Program-made: the position numbers and the translations under genes
Shown here: in pieces, positions 48,136 through 55,996 of the stretch
Position numbering within the stretch: position 1 is the first letter of the stretch
Layout of the letters: every line of letters begins with the position of its first letter
The notes under the pieces: generated by a model
Databases searched by the model: none
Told to the model about the DNA's origin: nothing
Seen by the model: only the letters and a program-made list of their open reading frames with translations
Origin: Nostocoides_A vanveenii
GTDB taxonomy: Bacteria; Actinomycetota; Actinomycetes; Actinomycetales; Dermatophilaceae
Direction: 5' to 3'
Assembly: GCF_039531165.1 (NCBI RefSeq)
Contig: NZ_BAAAPN010000104.1
Location: forward strand, 19,224-83,223
DNA length: 64,000 bases

Positions 48136-51100
48136 ATGAGCATCACGAAGGAGTCGGTGTTCGAGTCGAACATCGAGGCGCACCTGCTCAGCCACGGCTG
48201 GAACCAGCTGGAGCCCGTGGCATACGACCGCAGGTCTGGCGTCTTCGGGGACGAGGTCATCGCCTTCGTCCAGACTTCCCAGCCGAAGCAGTGGGAGCAG
48301 TTGGTCACCCGGCATGGTGGCGAGGCGACGGCTCGCGAGAAGTTCCTCAAGGTCGTCATTGACGCGCTCGACCACCGCGGCACGATCAGCGTGCTTCGCT
48401 CACCGGTCAAGGACTCGGGTGTCAACGTGCGCCTGTGCTTCTTCAAGCCGGCCAGCAGCCTCAATGACGAGCAAACGCAACGGTATTCAGCGAATCGTCT
48501 CGGTGTCGTCCGCCAACTTCACCACTCAGAGTCGAATACCTCGGACTCGCTCGACATGGTCCTGGTGGTCAACGGGATCCCGGTCGCGACCGCCGAGTTG
48601 AAGAACCCGCTGACGCACCAGAGCGTCGAGAACGCGATGGCGCAGTACCGCGCCGATCGCAACCCGCAAGACCTCATCTTCCGGGCCCGGACGCTGGTGC
48701 ACTTCGCGGTGGACCCGCGCCGGGTGGCGATGACCACGCGGCTTGCCCGTGAGGCGACGGTCTTCCTCCCCTTCGACCAGGGCAGTGACGGCGCTGGCAA
48801 CACCGGCACCGCAGGTAACCCGGCCGTGACGACGGGCTACCAGACGGCATATCTCTGGGAGCAGGTGTGGCAGCGAGACGCGTGGCTGGACCTACTCGGG
48901 TCGTTCATCCACGTCGAAGGCGAAAAGACCCTCTTCCCGCGTTTCCACCAGTGGCACGCGGTGCGCTCGATCCTCGAAGCGACCTACCGTGACGGCGCCG
49001 GAGTGGATCGGCTCGTGCAGCACTCGGCCGGGTCGGGAAAGTCGAACACGATCGCCTGGACCGCTCACGCGCTCTCGCGCCTGCACGGCGCCGATGACGC
49101 GCCGATCTTCGACAAGGTCGTGGTCATCACCGACCGCAAGGTGCTCGATCGACAGCTCCAGGACACCGTTGCCGGCTTGGAGCACACACCCGGCACGATC
49201 GTGCGGATCGATGAGAACTCGGCTCAGCTTAAGGAAGCCCTCGAGGGGCACGCGGCACGGGTCATCATCACGACGCTGCAGAAGTTTCCCGTCGTCGCCG
49301 AGTTGCCAGCCAAGGATGTCGCCGACGGCGGGACCAAGGGCGTAGTCGGTCGCCGGTTCGCAGTGATCGTCGACGAGGCCCACTCCTCATCGAGCGGAGA
49401 CTCGGTCGCCAAGCTGAAGAAGGTCCTCGGTTCGGGCGACCGCGACGACGAATTGGAGGCGGCTGCGGAAGCCGAGCAGGCGGCATACGACGCCTCCATT
49501 GACGCCGCAGACGAGGCGCTGTTCGCCAGCGCGCGGCACCGGGGCAAGCAGAAGAACCTGTCATTCTTCGCGTTCACAGCGACGCCGAAGCCGAAGACAC
49601 TCGACACGTTCGGGCAGGTCGGGGCCGACGGGCACAAGCGGCCGTTCCATACGTACTCGATGCGGCAGGCGATCGCGGAGGGATTCATCCTCGACGTGCT
49701 GGCGAACTACACGACGTACGGCGTGTACTACAAGCTCGCCAATGCGCACCCGCGCAACGATCCGGAGATGGAGTCGAGCAAGGGTCGCGCGGCCCTTGCC
49801 CGGTTTGCCTCGCTGCATCCGTACGCGTTGGACGCGAAGGCCGAGGTGATCATCGAGCACTTCCGGCAGAAGACCGCGGGCAAGATCGATGGGCAGGCCA
49901 AGGCGATGGTGGTGACCCGGTCGCGGCTGCACGCGGTGCGGACGCAGGCGGCGCTGGCGGCATACATCGCGAAAAAGGGGTACGACCAGGGGGAACGTCC
50001 GCTGAGGACCTTGGTGGCTTTCTCGGGATCGCTGATGGATCCGGACGCACCGGAGGCTCCGGCCGTGACGGAGGCCTCGATCAACGGATTCTCTGAGGGG
50101 CAGCTGCCGAAGAAGTTCCACGGGCCGGAGTACCAGGTGCTCGTGGTCGCAGAGAAGTACCAGACCGGGTTCGACGAGCCCCTGCTGCACACCATGTACG
50201 TCGACAAGAAGCTGTCCGGCGTGGCAGCCGTGCAGACGCTGTCGCGGCTGAACCGCACGCATCCGGGCAAGGAAGACACGTTCGTCCTGGACTTCGCCAA
50301 CTCGGCAGATGAGATCAAGGCGGCGTTCGAGCCGTTCTTCGAGGAGTCGTTCTCCACTCCGACCGATCCGCAGGCGCTGGCGACGATGGAGCACGACCTG
50401 ATGGCGGCTGGGGTGCTGTCGATGCCGGAGATGGAGGCGACGGTCGCAGCGTTGCTGTCCGAGGATCCAGCTTTGCAGTCTGTGCTGTATGCGAACCTCG
50501 AGCCGGCGGTCGGGCGGTTCGCGGCGCTCGAGGCGGAAAGGGCGGAGGAGTTCCGGCGGACGCTGGAGCACTTCTGCCGGGCGTACGCGTTCGTCGCTCA
50601 GGTCATGCCGTGGGCCGACACCGACTGGGAGCGGCTGTTCCTCTATGGCCGGCTGCTGCTGCTGGAGCTGCCGCCGGGTGAGAACAGCCCCATGCCGCAG
50701 ATCTCGAAATCGGTCCAGCTGACGCACCTGCGGATCGCGGTCACCTCGGAAGCCGCTATCGAGCTGGCCGGATCGGACGCGCCCGGGGTGGCGTTGCCGG
50801 GCGAGGGCAAGGGTTCGCTGACCGAACCGATGCTGGACAAGCTGTCGGCGCTGATCTCGGCGATGAACGACAAGTACGGCGCCGACCTCGGGGAGGCCGA
50901 CAAGGTCTGGGTCGACCAGCAGTGGGTTGTCGTCAAGGAGGACGATGAGATGCGCGAAGTCGCCCTGAACAACGACCGCAGCCAGTTCGAGATGGTGCTC
51001 GAGCAGAAGGTGAAGGACCTGCTGATCGACAGGCACGACAAGAACGGGGTGCTGTTTGACCTGTTCTTCTCGAACCCGGACTTCCAGGTCTCGCTGGTTC

Positions 51101-51150
51101 GCTATCTGGCGGGCACCTACGACGAGTTCCGCAAAGAATCGATGGCCTGA
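48136..51150 (+). CDS. hsdR: Type I restriction endonuclease HsdR
   Basis: A 1004-residue HsdR. The N-terminal endonuclease has ESNIEAHLLSHGWNQ and the PD-(D/E)xK acidic/lysine pair around VATAELKNPLTHQSVENAMA. The SF2 motor follows: LVQHSAGSGKSNTIAWTAHA (Walker A), FAVIVDEAHSSSSGDSVAKL (DEAH), FAFTATPKPKTLDTFGQVGA (motif III) and VVAEKYQTGFDEPLLHTMYV (motif V-VI area). The C-terminal helical domain contacts HsdM. The gene follows hsdS by 7 bp. Two nucleotides after its stop begins the zinc-ribbon gene, so the operon has four genes. Confidence 0.9.
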   Translation: MSITKESVFESNIEAHLLSHGWNQLEPVAYDRRSGVFGDEVIAFVQTSQPKQWEQLVTRHGGEATAREKFLKVVIDALDHRGTISVLRSPVKDSGVNVRLCFFKPASSLNDEQTQRYSANRLGVVRQLHHSESNTSDSLDMVLVVNGIPVATAELKNPLTHQSVENAMAQYRADRNPQDLIFRARTLVHFAVDPRRVAMTTRLAREATVFLPFDQGSDGAGNTGTAGNPAVTTGYQTAYLWEQVWQRDAWLDLLGSFIHVEGEKTLFPRFHQWHAVRSILEATYRDGAGVDRLVQHSAGSGKSNTIAWTAHALSRLHGADDAPIFDKVVVITDRKVLDRQLQDTVAGLEHTPGTIVRIDENSAQLKEALEGHAARVIITTLQKFPVVAELPAKDVADGGTKGVVGRRFAVIVDEAHSSSSGDSVAKLKKVLGSGDRDDELEAAAEAEQAAYDASIDAADEALFASARHRGKQKNLSFFAFTATPKPKTLDTFGQVGADGHKRPFHTYSMRQAIAEGFILDVLANYTTYGVYYKLANAHPRNDPEMESSKGRAALARFASLHPYALDAKAEVIIEHFRQKTAGKIDGQAKAMVVTRSRLHAVRTQAALAAYIAKKGYDQGERPLRTLVAFSGSLMDPDAPEAPAVTEASINGFSEGQLPKKFHGPEYQVLVVAEKYQTGFDEPLLHTMYVDKKLSGVAAVQTLSRLNRTHPGKEDTFVLDFANSADEIKAAFEPFFEESFSTPTDPQALATMEHDLMAAGVLSMPEMEATVAALLSEDPALQSVLYANLEPAVGRFAALEAERAEEFRRTLEHFCRAYAFVAQVMPWADTDWERLFLYGRLLLLELPPGENSPMPQISKSVQLTHLRIAVTSEAAIELAGSDAPGVALPGEGKGSLTEPMLDKLSALISAMNDKYGADLGEADKVWVDQQWVVVKEDDEMREVALNNDRSQFEMVLEQKVKDLLIDRHDKNGVLFDLFFSNPDFQVSLVRYLAGTYDEFRKESMA

Positions 51151-51152
51151 CG

Positions 51153-51656
51153 ATGGCATTCATCCGGCCACGCAGCCGCGTCACTCTCCACAGCGGCGGC
51201 GCGTCGGTGCGTAACAAGCGACTCACCGGAGTCACAGCCTCGGAACGCGCCACGGCCCCGGGCAAGGACATCCGCGACATCGGTCCGGACAAGGGCCCGA
51301 GGAAGTGTCGTGCCTGCTCGAAGCCGATCGGACGACCGAGAGTGGCTCACTGCGACTCGTGCCTTGCCGACCGGCGGCTTGTGAAGGCCGTTCGTGCTGA
51401 CCTCAAGCGACTCGGGTTGCCACGACTCGGCGCTGCGGTGAGCAAGGGGTCGCCGATGTGGAAGAAGAGGAAGCAGGCCGAGGCTGCTCTCCGGCGCTTG
51501 GGAAGGGGCACGACCCTTGCCCGCTCAGGCGTACCCGCGAAGGCGGCGAAGAACGAGCAGCCAACACCGGTTCGTGAACTGAGGCCCGTGACCGCCACCT
51601 GCCCACGGTGCTTCGTTGCTCTGCCAACGACCGGCCAGTGTGATGCCTGCACGTGA
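51153..51656 (+). CDS. Zinc-ribbon protein attached to the hsd operon
   Basis: A 167-residue basic protein with two cysteine clusters. The first is CRACSKPIGRPRVAHCDSC (~50-68), the second is the C-terminal TCPRCFVALPTTGQCDACT. The middle is rich in Lys/Arg (SPMWKKRKQAEAALRRLGRG). The terminal ribbon is nearly identical to the end of the host protein at 4127-4744. The ATG lies 2 bp after the HsdR stop, so translation is coupled. No accessory of this type is usual in Type I loci. A role as DNA- or HsdR-binding accessory is inference. Confidence 0.65.
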   Translation: MAFIRPRSRVTLHSGGASVRNKRLTGVTASERATAPGKDIRDIGPDKGPRKCRACSKPIGRPRVAHCDSCLADRRLVKAVRADLKRLGLPRLGAAVSKGSPMWKKRKQAEAALRRLGRGTTLARSGVPAKAAKNEQPTPVRELRPVTATCPRCFVALPTTGQCDACT

Positions 51657-51662
51657 CGGACG

Positions 51663-51705
51663 GGTTGTCAGTGCCAACGCCTATCGTCTGTCATAGTTGA
51701 CAACC
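51663..51705 (+). promoter_or_regulatory. Inverted repeat before the two-gene unit
   Basis: GGTTGTCA (51663-51670) and TGACAACC (51698-51705) are perfect inverted 8-mers separated by 27 bp. They lie between the zinc-ribbon gene and the 61-residue gene. The first copy contains a TTGTCA -35-like hexamer. A GGAGGTG ribosome site follows at 51713-51719, before the ATG at 51725. The dyad could be an operator for an autoregulated pair. Confidence 0.5.
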
Positions 51706-51724
51706 ACGATCTGGAGGTGCGCAC

Positions 51725-51910
51725 ATGGGATCGTCCACGACTGAGTACATGACGCCGTCCGAGCTCACCGAAGAGCTTCGCCGTCTCGAAGCAGAGCTCG
51801 GCATGACCGTCGACCTTGCTGAACACCTCGCTGCTGCGGACGCGCTCGACGCCGACCTGTACCAGGTGCTTCGCCGTATCCGAGACCTAAGGTGGCTCCA
51901 GACCGCGTGA
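51725..51910 (+). CDS. Small helical protein, first gene of an unknown pair
   Basis: A 61-residue acidic helical protein (MTPSELTEELRRLEAELGMT, VDLAEHLAAADALDADLYQV, LRRIRDLRWLQTA). It has a strong GGAGGTG ribosome site. Its stop (TGA 51908-51910) overlaps the start of the next gene (GTGA), so the two are translated as a pair. Size, acidity and overlap are like an antitoxin, but no known antitoxin family is evident. It sits downstream of the Type I operon. Confidence 0.65.
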   Translation: MGSSTTEYMTPSELTEELRRLEAELGMTVDLAEHLAAADALDADLYQVLRRIRDLRWLQTA

Positions 51911-52629
51911 GTACGCTTGAGGAGGAATCCGCAGCGTTCGCTCGTCGCATCTCCGACGCTGTGTCATCCTTCATCGGCCAGACGGTGCCATTCAAGGCGA
52001 CGAGTAGTGGTTCACGTTTCGTGGTGTCCGACGACACGGACGGAATCGCAATCCCAATCGGTGAAGTGGGCACTCTCGCGTTGGAGGTGAACTACCGATG
52101 TGAACTCGACGGTGCGGGTCGATACCTCAAGGTGTTGAACTCCAAGGTCGCCGTCTATGCCGGGAGCCGCCCGAAGGGCGATCCCCTCTTCAGGTACGAG
52201 TACGTCCACGATCAAGGTGATGGGCTTCCAGCCGGGCATCTGCACGTCCACGCTCATCGTGATCAGTTCACCCGCGTAATGACACTCGCCGCCGTCTCGG
52301 GTGTGTCTCGCAGGCAGGCTGCCCCTGACTCCGAGCTTGAGGCAGCACGGATGTCACGGATCCACTTTCCCACGGGCGGCCATCGGTTTCGTCCGACGAT
52401 CGAGGACGTACTTCAGATGATCGAAGAGGAGTTCGGAGCCAAGCCAGGCCCTACCTGGCGTGGAGTCCTCCGGACCAACCGCGTTCAGTGGCGCCGCCAC
52501 CAAACGGGGGCCGCCGTCCGCGACTGCCCGAGCGAAGCAGTGCGGGTGCTCGAGGAGCTCGGCTACGTAGTTTCTGCGCCAACGGAGGGTCCTGCGCCAG
52601 ATCGAGAGGATCGCCTCGCGGCGTTCTGA
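51907..52629 (+). CDS. Uncharacterised conserved protein, second gene of the pair
   Basis: A 240-residue protein. An N-terminal beta-rich half (AIPIGEVGTLALEVNYRCEL, LKVLNSKVAVYAGSRPKGDP) leads to a histidine-rich motif GHLHVHAHRDQF (~115-126), then MSRIHFPTGGHRFRPTIEDV (~150-170) and an alpha-helical C-terminus (VLRTNRVQWRRHQTGAAVRD, PSEAVRVLEELGYVV). HLHVHAH followed by HFP.GGHRFRP is a consistent set that resembles a catalytic or metal site. I do not recognise a named family. Start GTG at 51907 overlaps the preceding stop. It closes the defence region. Confidence 0.6.
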   Translation: MSTLEEESAAFARRISDAVSSFIGQTVPFKATSSGSRFVVSDDTDGIAIPIGEVGTLALEVNYRCELDGAGRYLKVLNSKVAVYAGSRPKGDPLFRYEYVHDQGDGLPAGHLHVHAHRDQFTRVMTLAAVSGVSRRQAAPDSELEAARMSRIHFPTGGHRFRPTIEDVLQMIEEEFGAKPGPTWRGVLRTNRVQWRRHQTGAAVRDCPSEAVRVLEELGYVVSAPTEGPAPDREDRLAAF

Positions 52630-52741
52630 TCAGAGCACTCAGAGCCATAACCCTTGACCTATAACACGCCCGAGATGCATGACGTCGGCTAATTCTTAGA
52701 ATGAACTGCCGTTCTTACAAGATTGCGTGCATCTCGACAGT

Positions 52742-52850
52742 TCAATCTTGGCTGCATCTCGACATCAGTGTCGAGATGCAGCGAAGAGTGCTTGATGTCG
52801 TGCGGGGCACTTTGCAGAGATCGGCTCGTCCGGTGGGGTCGTGCAGTCTC
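52742..52850. repeat. Left copy of ~110 bp direct repeat flanking the copper island
   Basis: This non-coding copy, in the 245 bp gap between the unknown gene and copA, shows strong similarity to 60822-60942. It contains arms GCTGCATCTCGACA (52751-52764) and TGTCGAGATGCAGC (52769-52782) with a 4 bp spacer, GATGTCGTGCGG near 52795, and TTGCAGAGATCG near 52811. A further direct copy TGCATCTCGACA lies at 52728-52739. With the right copy it brackets 8.1 kb of metal-resistance genes. Confidence 0.7.
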
Positions 52851-52874
52851 CGTGCGTGGCCCTCCGGCGTGGTC

Positions 52875-55235
52875 TCAGGTGATTGTTTGTGCGCGGAGGC
52901 GGAGGGCGTTGCCGATGACGCTGACGCTCGATAAGGCCATGGCTGCGGCGGCGATGATCGGTGAGAGCAGGACTCCGAAAACGGGGTAGAGGACGCCGGC
53001 GGCGATGGGGACGCCGAGTGCGTTGTAGACGAACGCGAAGAACAGGTTCTGTCGGATGTTGCGCATGGTTTTCTCGGAGAGTTCGCGTGCACGGACGATG
53101 CCGGTGAGGTCGCCCTTGAGGAGGGTGACTCCAGCGCTCTCCAGGGCGACGTCGGTGCCCGATCCCATCGCGATGCCCACGTCAGCGGCAGCCAGTGCGG
53201 GGGCATCGTTGACGCCGTCGCCAGCCATCGCGACCACGCGGCCTTCGCCCCGGAGCTTGGTGACGATGTCGCTCTTGTGGTCGGGCAGGACTTCAGCTTC
53301 AACCTGGTCGATGCCGAGCGTCTTGGCCACAGCGTGGGCGGTGACTTTGTTGTCGCCGGTGAGCATGACGATCCGGATGCCTTCCTCCCGCAGTGCCTTC
53401 AGCGCGGCCGGCGTGGTGGCCTTGATGGGGTCTGCGATCGCGAAGAGGCCTACGAGCCAGCCATCGGCTCCCATGTAGATGACGGTGGCTCCGTCGCCGC
53501 GCAGCTCGTCGGCACGGTCCCTGAGATCGGCGGTGTCGATGTGGTGGGAGTTGAGGAAGTCGGAGCTGCCGAGGACCAGGACTCGCCCTTCGACGGTGCC
53601 GATGACGCCGCGGCCGACTGGTGAGTCGAAGTCTGTGACGTCGGGGACGGGCAGGCTCCGGACGGTGGCGGCTTCGACGATGGCCAAGGCGAGCGGATGC
53701 TCGGAGGCACGCTCGACACCGGCCGCGAGGCGCAACAGGTCGTCCTCGGGCCACTCGCCGGTGGTGATGATGCCGGTGACGGTGGGCCGGCCCTCCGTAA
53801 GGGTCCCGGTCTTGTCGACAACGAGGGTGTCGACCTTCTCCATACGCTCGAGCGCCTCGGCGTTCTTGATCAGCACGCCTAGTCCCGCGCCGCGGCCGAC
53901 GCCGACCATGATCGACATGGGTGTGGCCAGTCCGAGTGCGCAGGGGCAGGCGATGATCAGCACGGCGACGGCAACGACGAGGGCGTGTGCCAGTTTGGGG
54001 TCGGGTCCGACCAGGCCCCACACGATGAACGCGATGATGGCGATGACGATGACGACGGGCACGAAGATGCCGGCGACCTTGTCGGCCATCCTCTGGATGG
54101 GTGCGCGGGAGCGTTGCGCTTCTGAGACCATGGCCACGATCCGGGACAGCATGGTGTCGATCCCGACCTTTTCGGCTTCCATCATCAGCGCGCCGCTGCC
54201 ATTGATGGTGCCGCCGATGACGGGGTCGCCGGTGGTCTTGGTGACCGGCATCGACTCGCCGGTGACCAAGGACTCATCGACAGCGGAACGGCCATCGATG
54301 ACGGTCCCGTCGACGGGGACGGCTTCGCCCGGGCGGACGCGGAGCCGGTCGCCGCGTTGGACGGCGTCCAGCGGGATCTCTTCGTCGTCGCCGCTGTCGG
54401 TGATGCGACGGGCCGTCTTGGGGCTGAGGTCGAGCAGTGCCTTGATCGCCCCGGAGGTTTGCTCGCGGGCCCGCAGCTCGAGCACTTGGCCGAGGAGGAC
54501 CAAAGTGGTGATCACGGCAGCGGCCTCGAAGTACACGTCGACGGTGCCGTCGTCGCTGCGGAAAGAGGTGGGGAAGATCCCCGGCGCGAGTGTCGCGACG
54601 AGGCTGAACAGCCAGGCGATGCCGGTGCCCATCGCGATCAGGGTGAACATGTTGAGGTTACGGGTCCGGACCGAGGCCCAGCCGCGCACGAAGAAGGGCC
54701 ACCCGGCCCAGAGCACGACCGGGGTGGCCAGTAGCAGTTGCGCGCACACCGAGGCGGTGGCCGGGATCAGGTCGTGCAGCCACGGGACGAAGTGGCGGCC
54801 CATCTCGAGGATGACGATGGGGATCGTCAAAGCGGTAGCGACCCAGAAGCGGCGGGTCATGTCGGCCAGTTCCGGACTGGGCCCGGCGTCAGCGGTAACA
54901 GTGACCGGTTCCAGGGCCATCCCACAGATCGGGCACGACCCGGGGCCGGGTCGGCGGATCTCGGGATGCATCGGGCAGGTCCACTCCGCGACCTCACCCC
55001 GCACTGGCGAGGTCGCGGGGGGGATGCCGCCTGGGCCGCCGACGGCTTGGGCATAGGCGGATGGGTCCTGCTGGAACCGGTCGCGGCACCTCTGGGAGCA
55101 GAAGTGGTATGCCGTGCCGTCGTGCTCGAGGGTCAGCACGCTCTCGCGGTCGACGTCCATCCCACAGACGGGGTCGGTCGCGCCCGGTCGGGTGGGCACG
55201 TTGTCGTGCGGGGCGAGTTGGTGTTCGTGCTGCAT
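52875..55235 (-). CDS. copA: Copper/silver P1B-type ATPase (YHS and HMBD at N-terminus)
   Basis: A 786-residue heavy-metal ATPase. N-terminal YHS module DPVCGMDVDRESVLTLEHDG with FCSQRCRDRF, then an HMBD motif CPMHPEIRRPGPGSCPICGM. The core has CPC in LIIACPCALGLATPMSIMVG, phosphorylation loop TLVVDKTGTLTEGRPTVTGI, TGES, and hinge AMAGDGVNDAPALAAADVGI. CPC indicates Cu(I) or Ag(I). The N-terminal modules differ from ordinary HMA-domain CopA. Its ATG is at 55235; copZ lies 60 bp upstream on the same strand, so they are one operon. No HMA domain is fused, so CopZ may deliver copper. Confidence 0.9.
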   Translation of the reverse strand: MQHEHQLAPHDNVPTRPGATDPVCGMDVDRESVLTLEHDGTAYHFCSQRCRDRFQQDPSAYAQAVGGPGGIPPATSPVRGEVAEWTCPMHPEIRRPGPGSCPICGMALEPVTVTADAGPSPELADMTRRFWVATALTIPIVILEMGRHFVPWLHDLIPATASVCAQLLLATPVVLWAGWPFFVRGWASVRTRNLNMFTLIAMGTGIAWLFSLVATLAPGIFPTSFRSDDGTVDVYFEAAAVITTLVLLGQVLELRAREQTSGAIKALLDLSPKTARRITDSGDDEEIPLDAVQRGDRLRVRPGEAVPVDGTVIDGRSAVDESLVTGESMPVTKTTGDPVIGGTINGSGALMMEAEKVGIDTMLSRIVAMVSEAQRSRAPIQRMADKVAGIFVPVVIVIAIIAFIVWGLVGPDPKLAHALVVAVAVLIIACPCALGLATPMSIMVGVGRGAGLGVLIKNAEALERMEKVDTLVVDKTGTLTEGRPTVTGIITTGEWPEDDLLRLAAGVERASEHPLALAIVEAATVRSLPVPDVTDFDSPVGRGVIGTVEGRVLVLGSSDFLNSHHIDTADLRDRADELRGDGATVIYMGADGWLVGLFAIADPIKATTPAALKALREEGIRIVMLTGDNKVTAHAVAKTLGIDQVEAEVLPDHKSDIVTKLRGEGRVVAMAGDGVNDAPALAAADVGIAMGSGTDVALESAGVTLLKGDLTGIVRARELSEKTMRNIRQNLFFAFVYNALGVPIAAGVLYPVFGVLLSPIIAAAAMALSSVSVIGNALRLRAQTIT

Positions 55236-55295
55236 GTCCGCTGCTCCTGACGGGCGCTCGGGATGTCCCTGAAATGAAGGGCCGGATCGTGTGGG

Positions 55296-55508
55296 TCAGC
55301 GACGGCTGGCGGCGTAGCCGGCGTCGGTGACCGCGCGGATGACGTCTGCGTCGTCGACTGGGAGATCGCTGGTGATCGTGAGTTCGCCGTTGGCGGCGTC
55401 GACGGTCAGGTCACGGACACCGGTCACCTTGGACACCTCCTCACGCACGCTGCTTTCGCAGTGCGCGCACGTCATTCCGGTCACGAGATAGGACTGGGTC
55501 GAGGTCAT
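55296..55508 (-). CDS. copZ: CopZ-type heavy-metal chaperone
   Basis: A 70-residue HMA-domain protein. The metal-binding loop GMTCAHCESSVREEVSKVTG has the conserved CxxC (Cys14 and Cys17), with the typical DLTVDAANGELTI and VIRAVTDAGY strands and helix. It carries Cu(I) to the CopA ATPase encoded next. ATG at 55506-55508 was chosen; a longer ORF start at 55556 would add an unlikely leader. A CsoR-like dyad lies 37 bp upstream. Confidence 0.9.
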   Translation of the reverse strand: MTSTQSYLVTGMTCAHCESSVREEVSKVTGVRDLTVDAANGELTITSDLPVDDADVIRAVTDAGYAASRR

Positions 55509-55544
55509 GGTTGACACCCTCTCTGCTTCGGGGAAACGCTCCCA

Positions 55545-55564
55545 GTATACCCCCATGGGGTATA
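55545..55564 (-). promoter_or_regulatory. CsoR-type copper operator
   Basis: TATACCCCCATGGGGTATA (55546-55564) is a nearly perfect GC-core/AT-flank dyad of the type bound by CsoR, as described for actinobacterial cop promoters. It is placed upstream of copZ in the direction of transcription. No csoR gene is seen in this window, so the repressor would have to be encoded elsewhere. Confidence 0.7.
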
Positions 55565-55599
55565 TGTTCGTTCGGTGTTCACATGGCGATGCGGTGGTC

Positions 55600-55878
55600 T
55601 CAGTGTTTGGGTTGGTTGTTGCCGTGGTTCATCCAAGCCATCATCAGGCCCATCATGAGCAGGCAGCCGGCGGCGTAGATCAGGCCGCCGAGGCCGAGGC
55701 GGCCGGTGGCGATGAGGACACCGACGAGCAGCACCATGGGCAGGCACATCAGCCACATGAGCCAGTGATGGCGGGCACCGTGGTTCGTGCGTGGCGGCTG
55801 GGTGTCCTCAGGGGCCGACGTGCTGGTCGGGGTGGTGAAGGCGACGTACTCGTCGGGTCGTCGTGCCGAGTGGTTCAT
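55600..55878 (-). CDS. Small membrane protein of the copper island
   Basis: A 92-residue protein with two hydrophobic helices (HWLMWLMCLPMVLLVGVLIA and LIYAAGCLLMMGLMMAWMNH) and a methionine/histidine-rich tail (GLMMAWMNHGNNQPKH). The Met/His pattern hints at metal contact. It resembles DUF2933-like small proteins common in Gram-positive copper clusters. It lies upstream of copZ on the same strand, but the CsoR dyad between them means they may have separate promoters. Confidence 0.6.
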   Translation of the reverse strand: MNHSARRPDEYVAFTTPTSTSAPEDTQPPRTNHGARHHWLMWLMCLPMVLLVGVLIATGRLGLGGLIYAAGCLLMMGLMMAWMNHGNNQPKH

Positions 55879-55996
55879 CGTTGATCTCCTTGGGGTTACT
55901 CCAGGGGCGTGCCGCCTCGGTGTTCTCAGCCTGGAAGGCCGTTGCCGAGGTGGGGCCGTGGTGGCGTGAAGGTCTGGTCAAGATCGCGTCGCCGGA

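Noticed and set aside
48136..51150. HsdR as a broken gene.
   Set aside because: The frame is continuous over 1004 residues with endonuclease and helicase motifs in the right order.
52742..52782. Integron attC site.
   Set aside because: No GTTRRRY core or integrase gene is visible, and both copies flank a whole operon rather than single cassettes.
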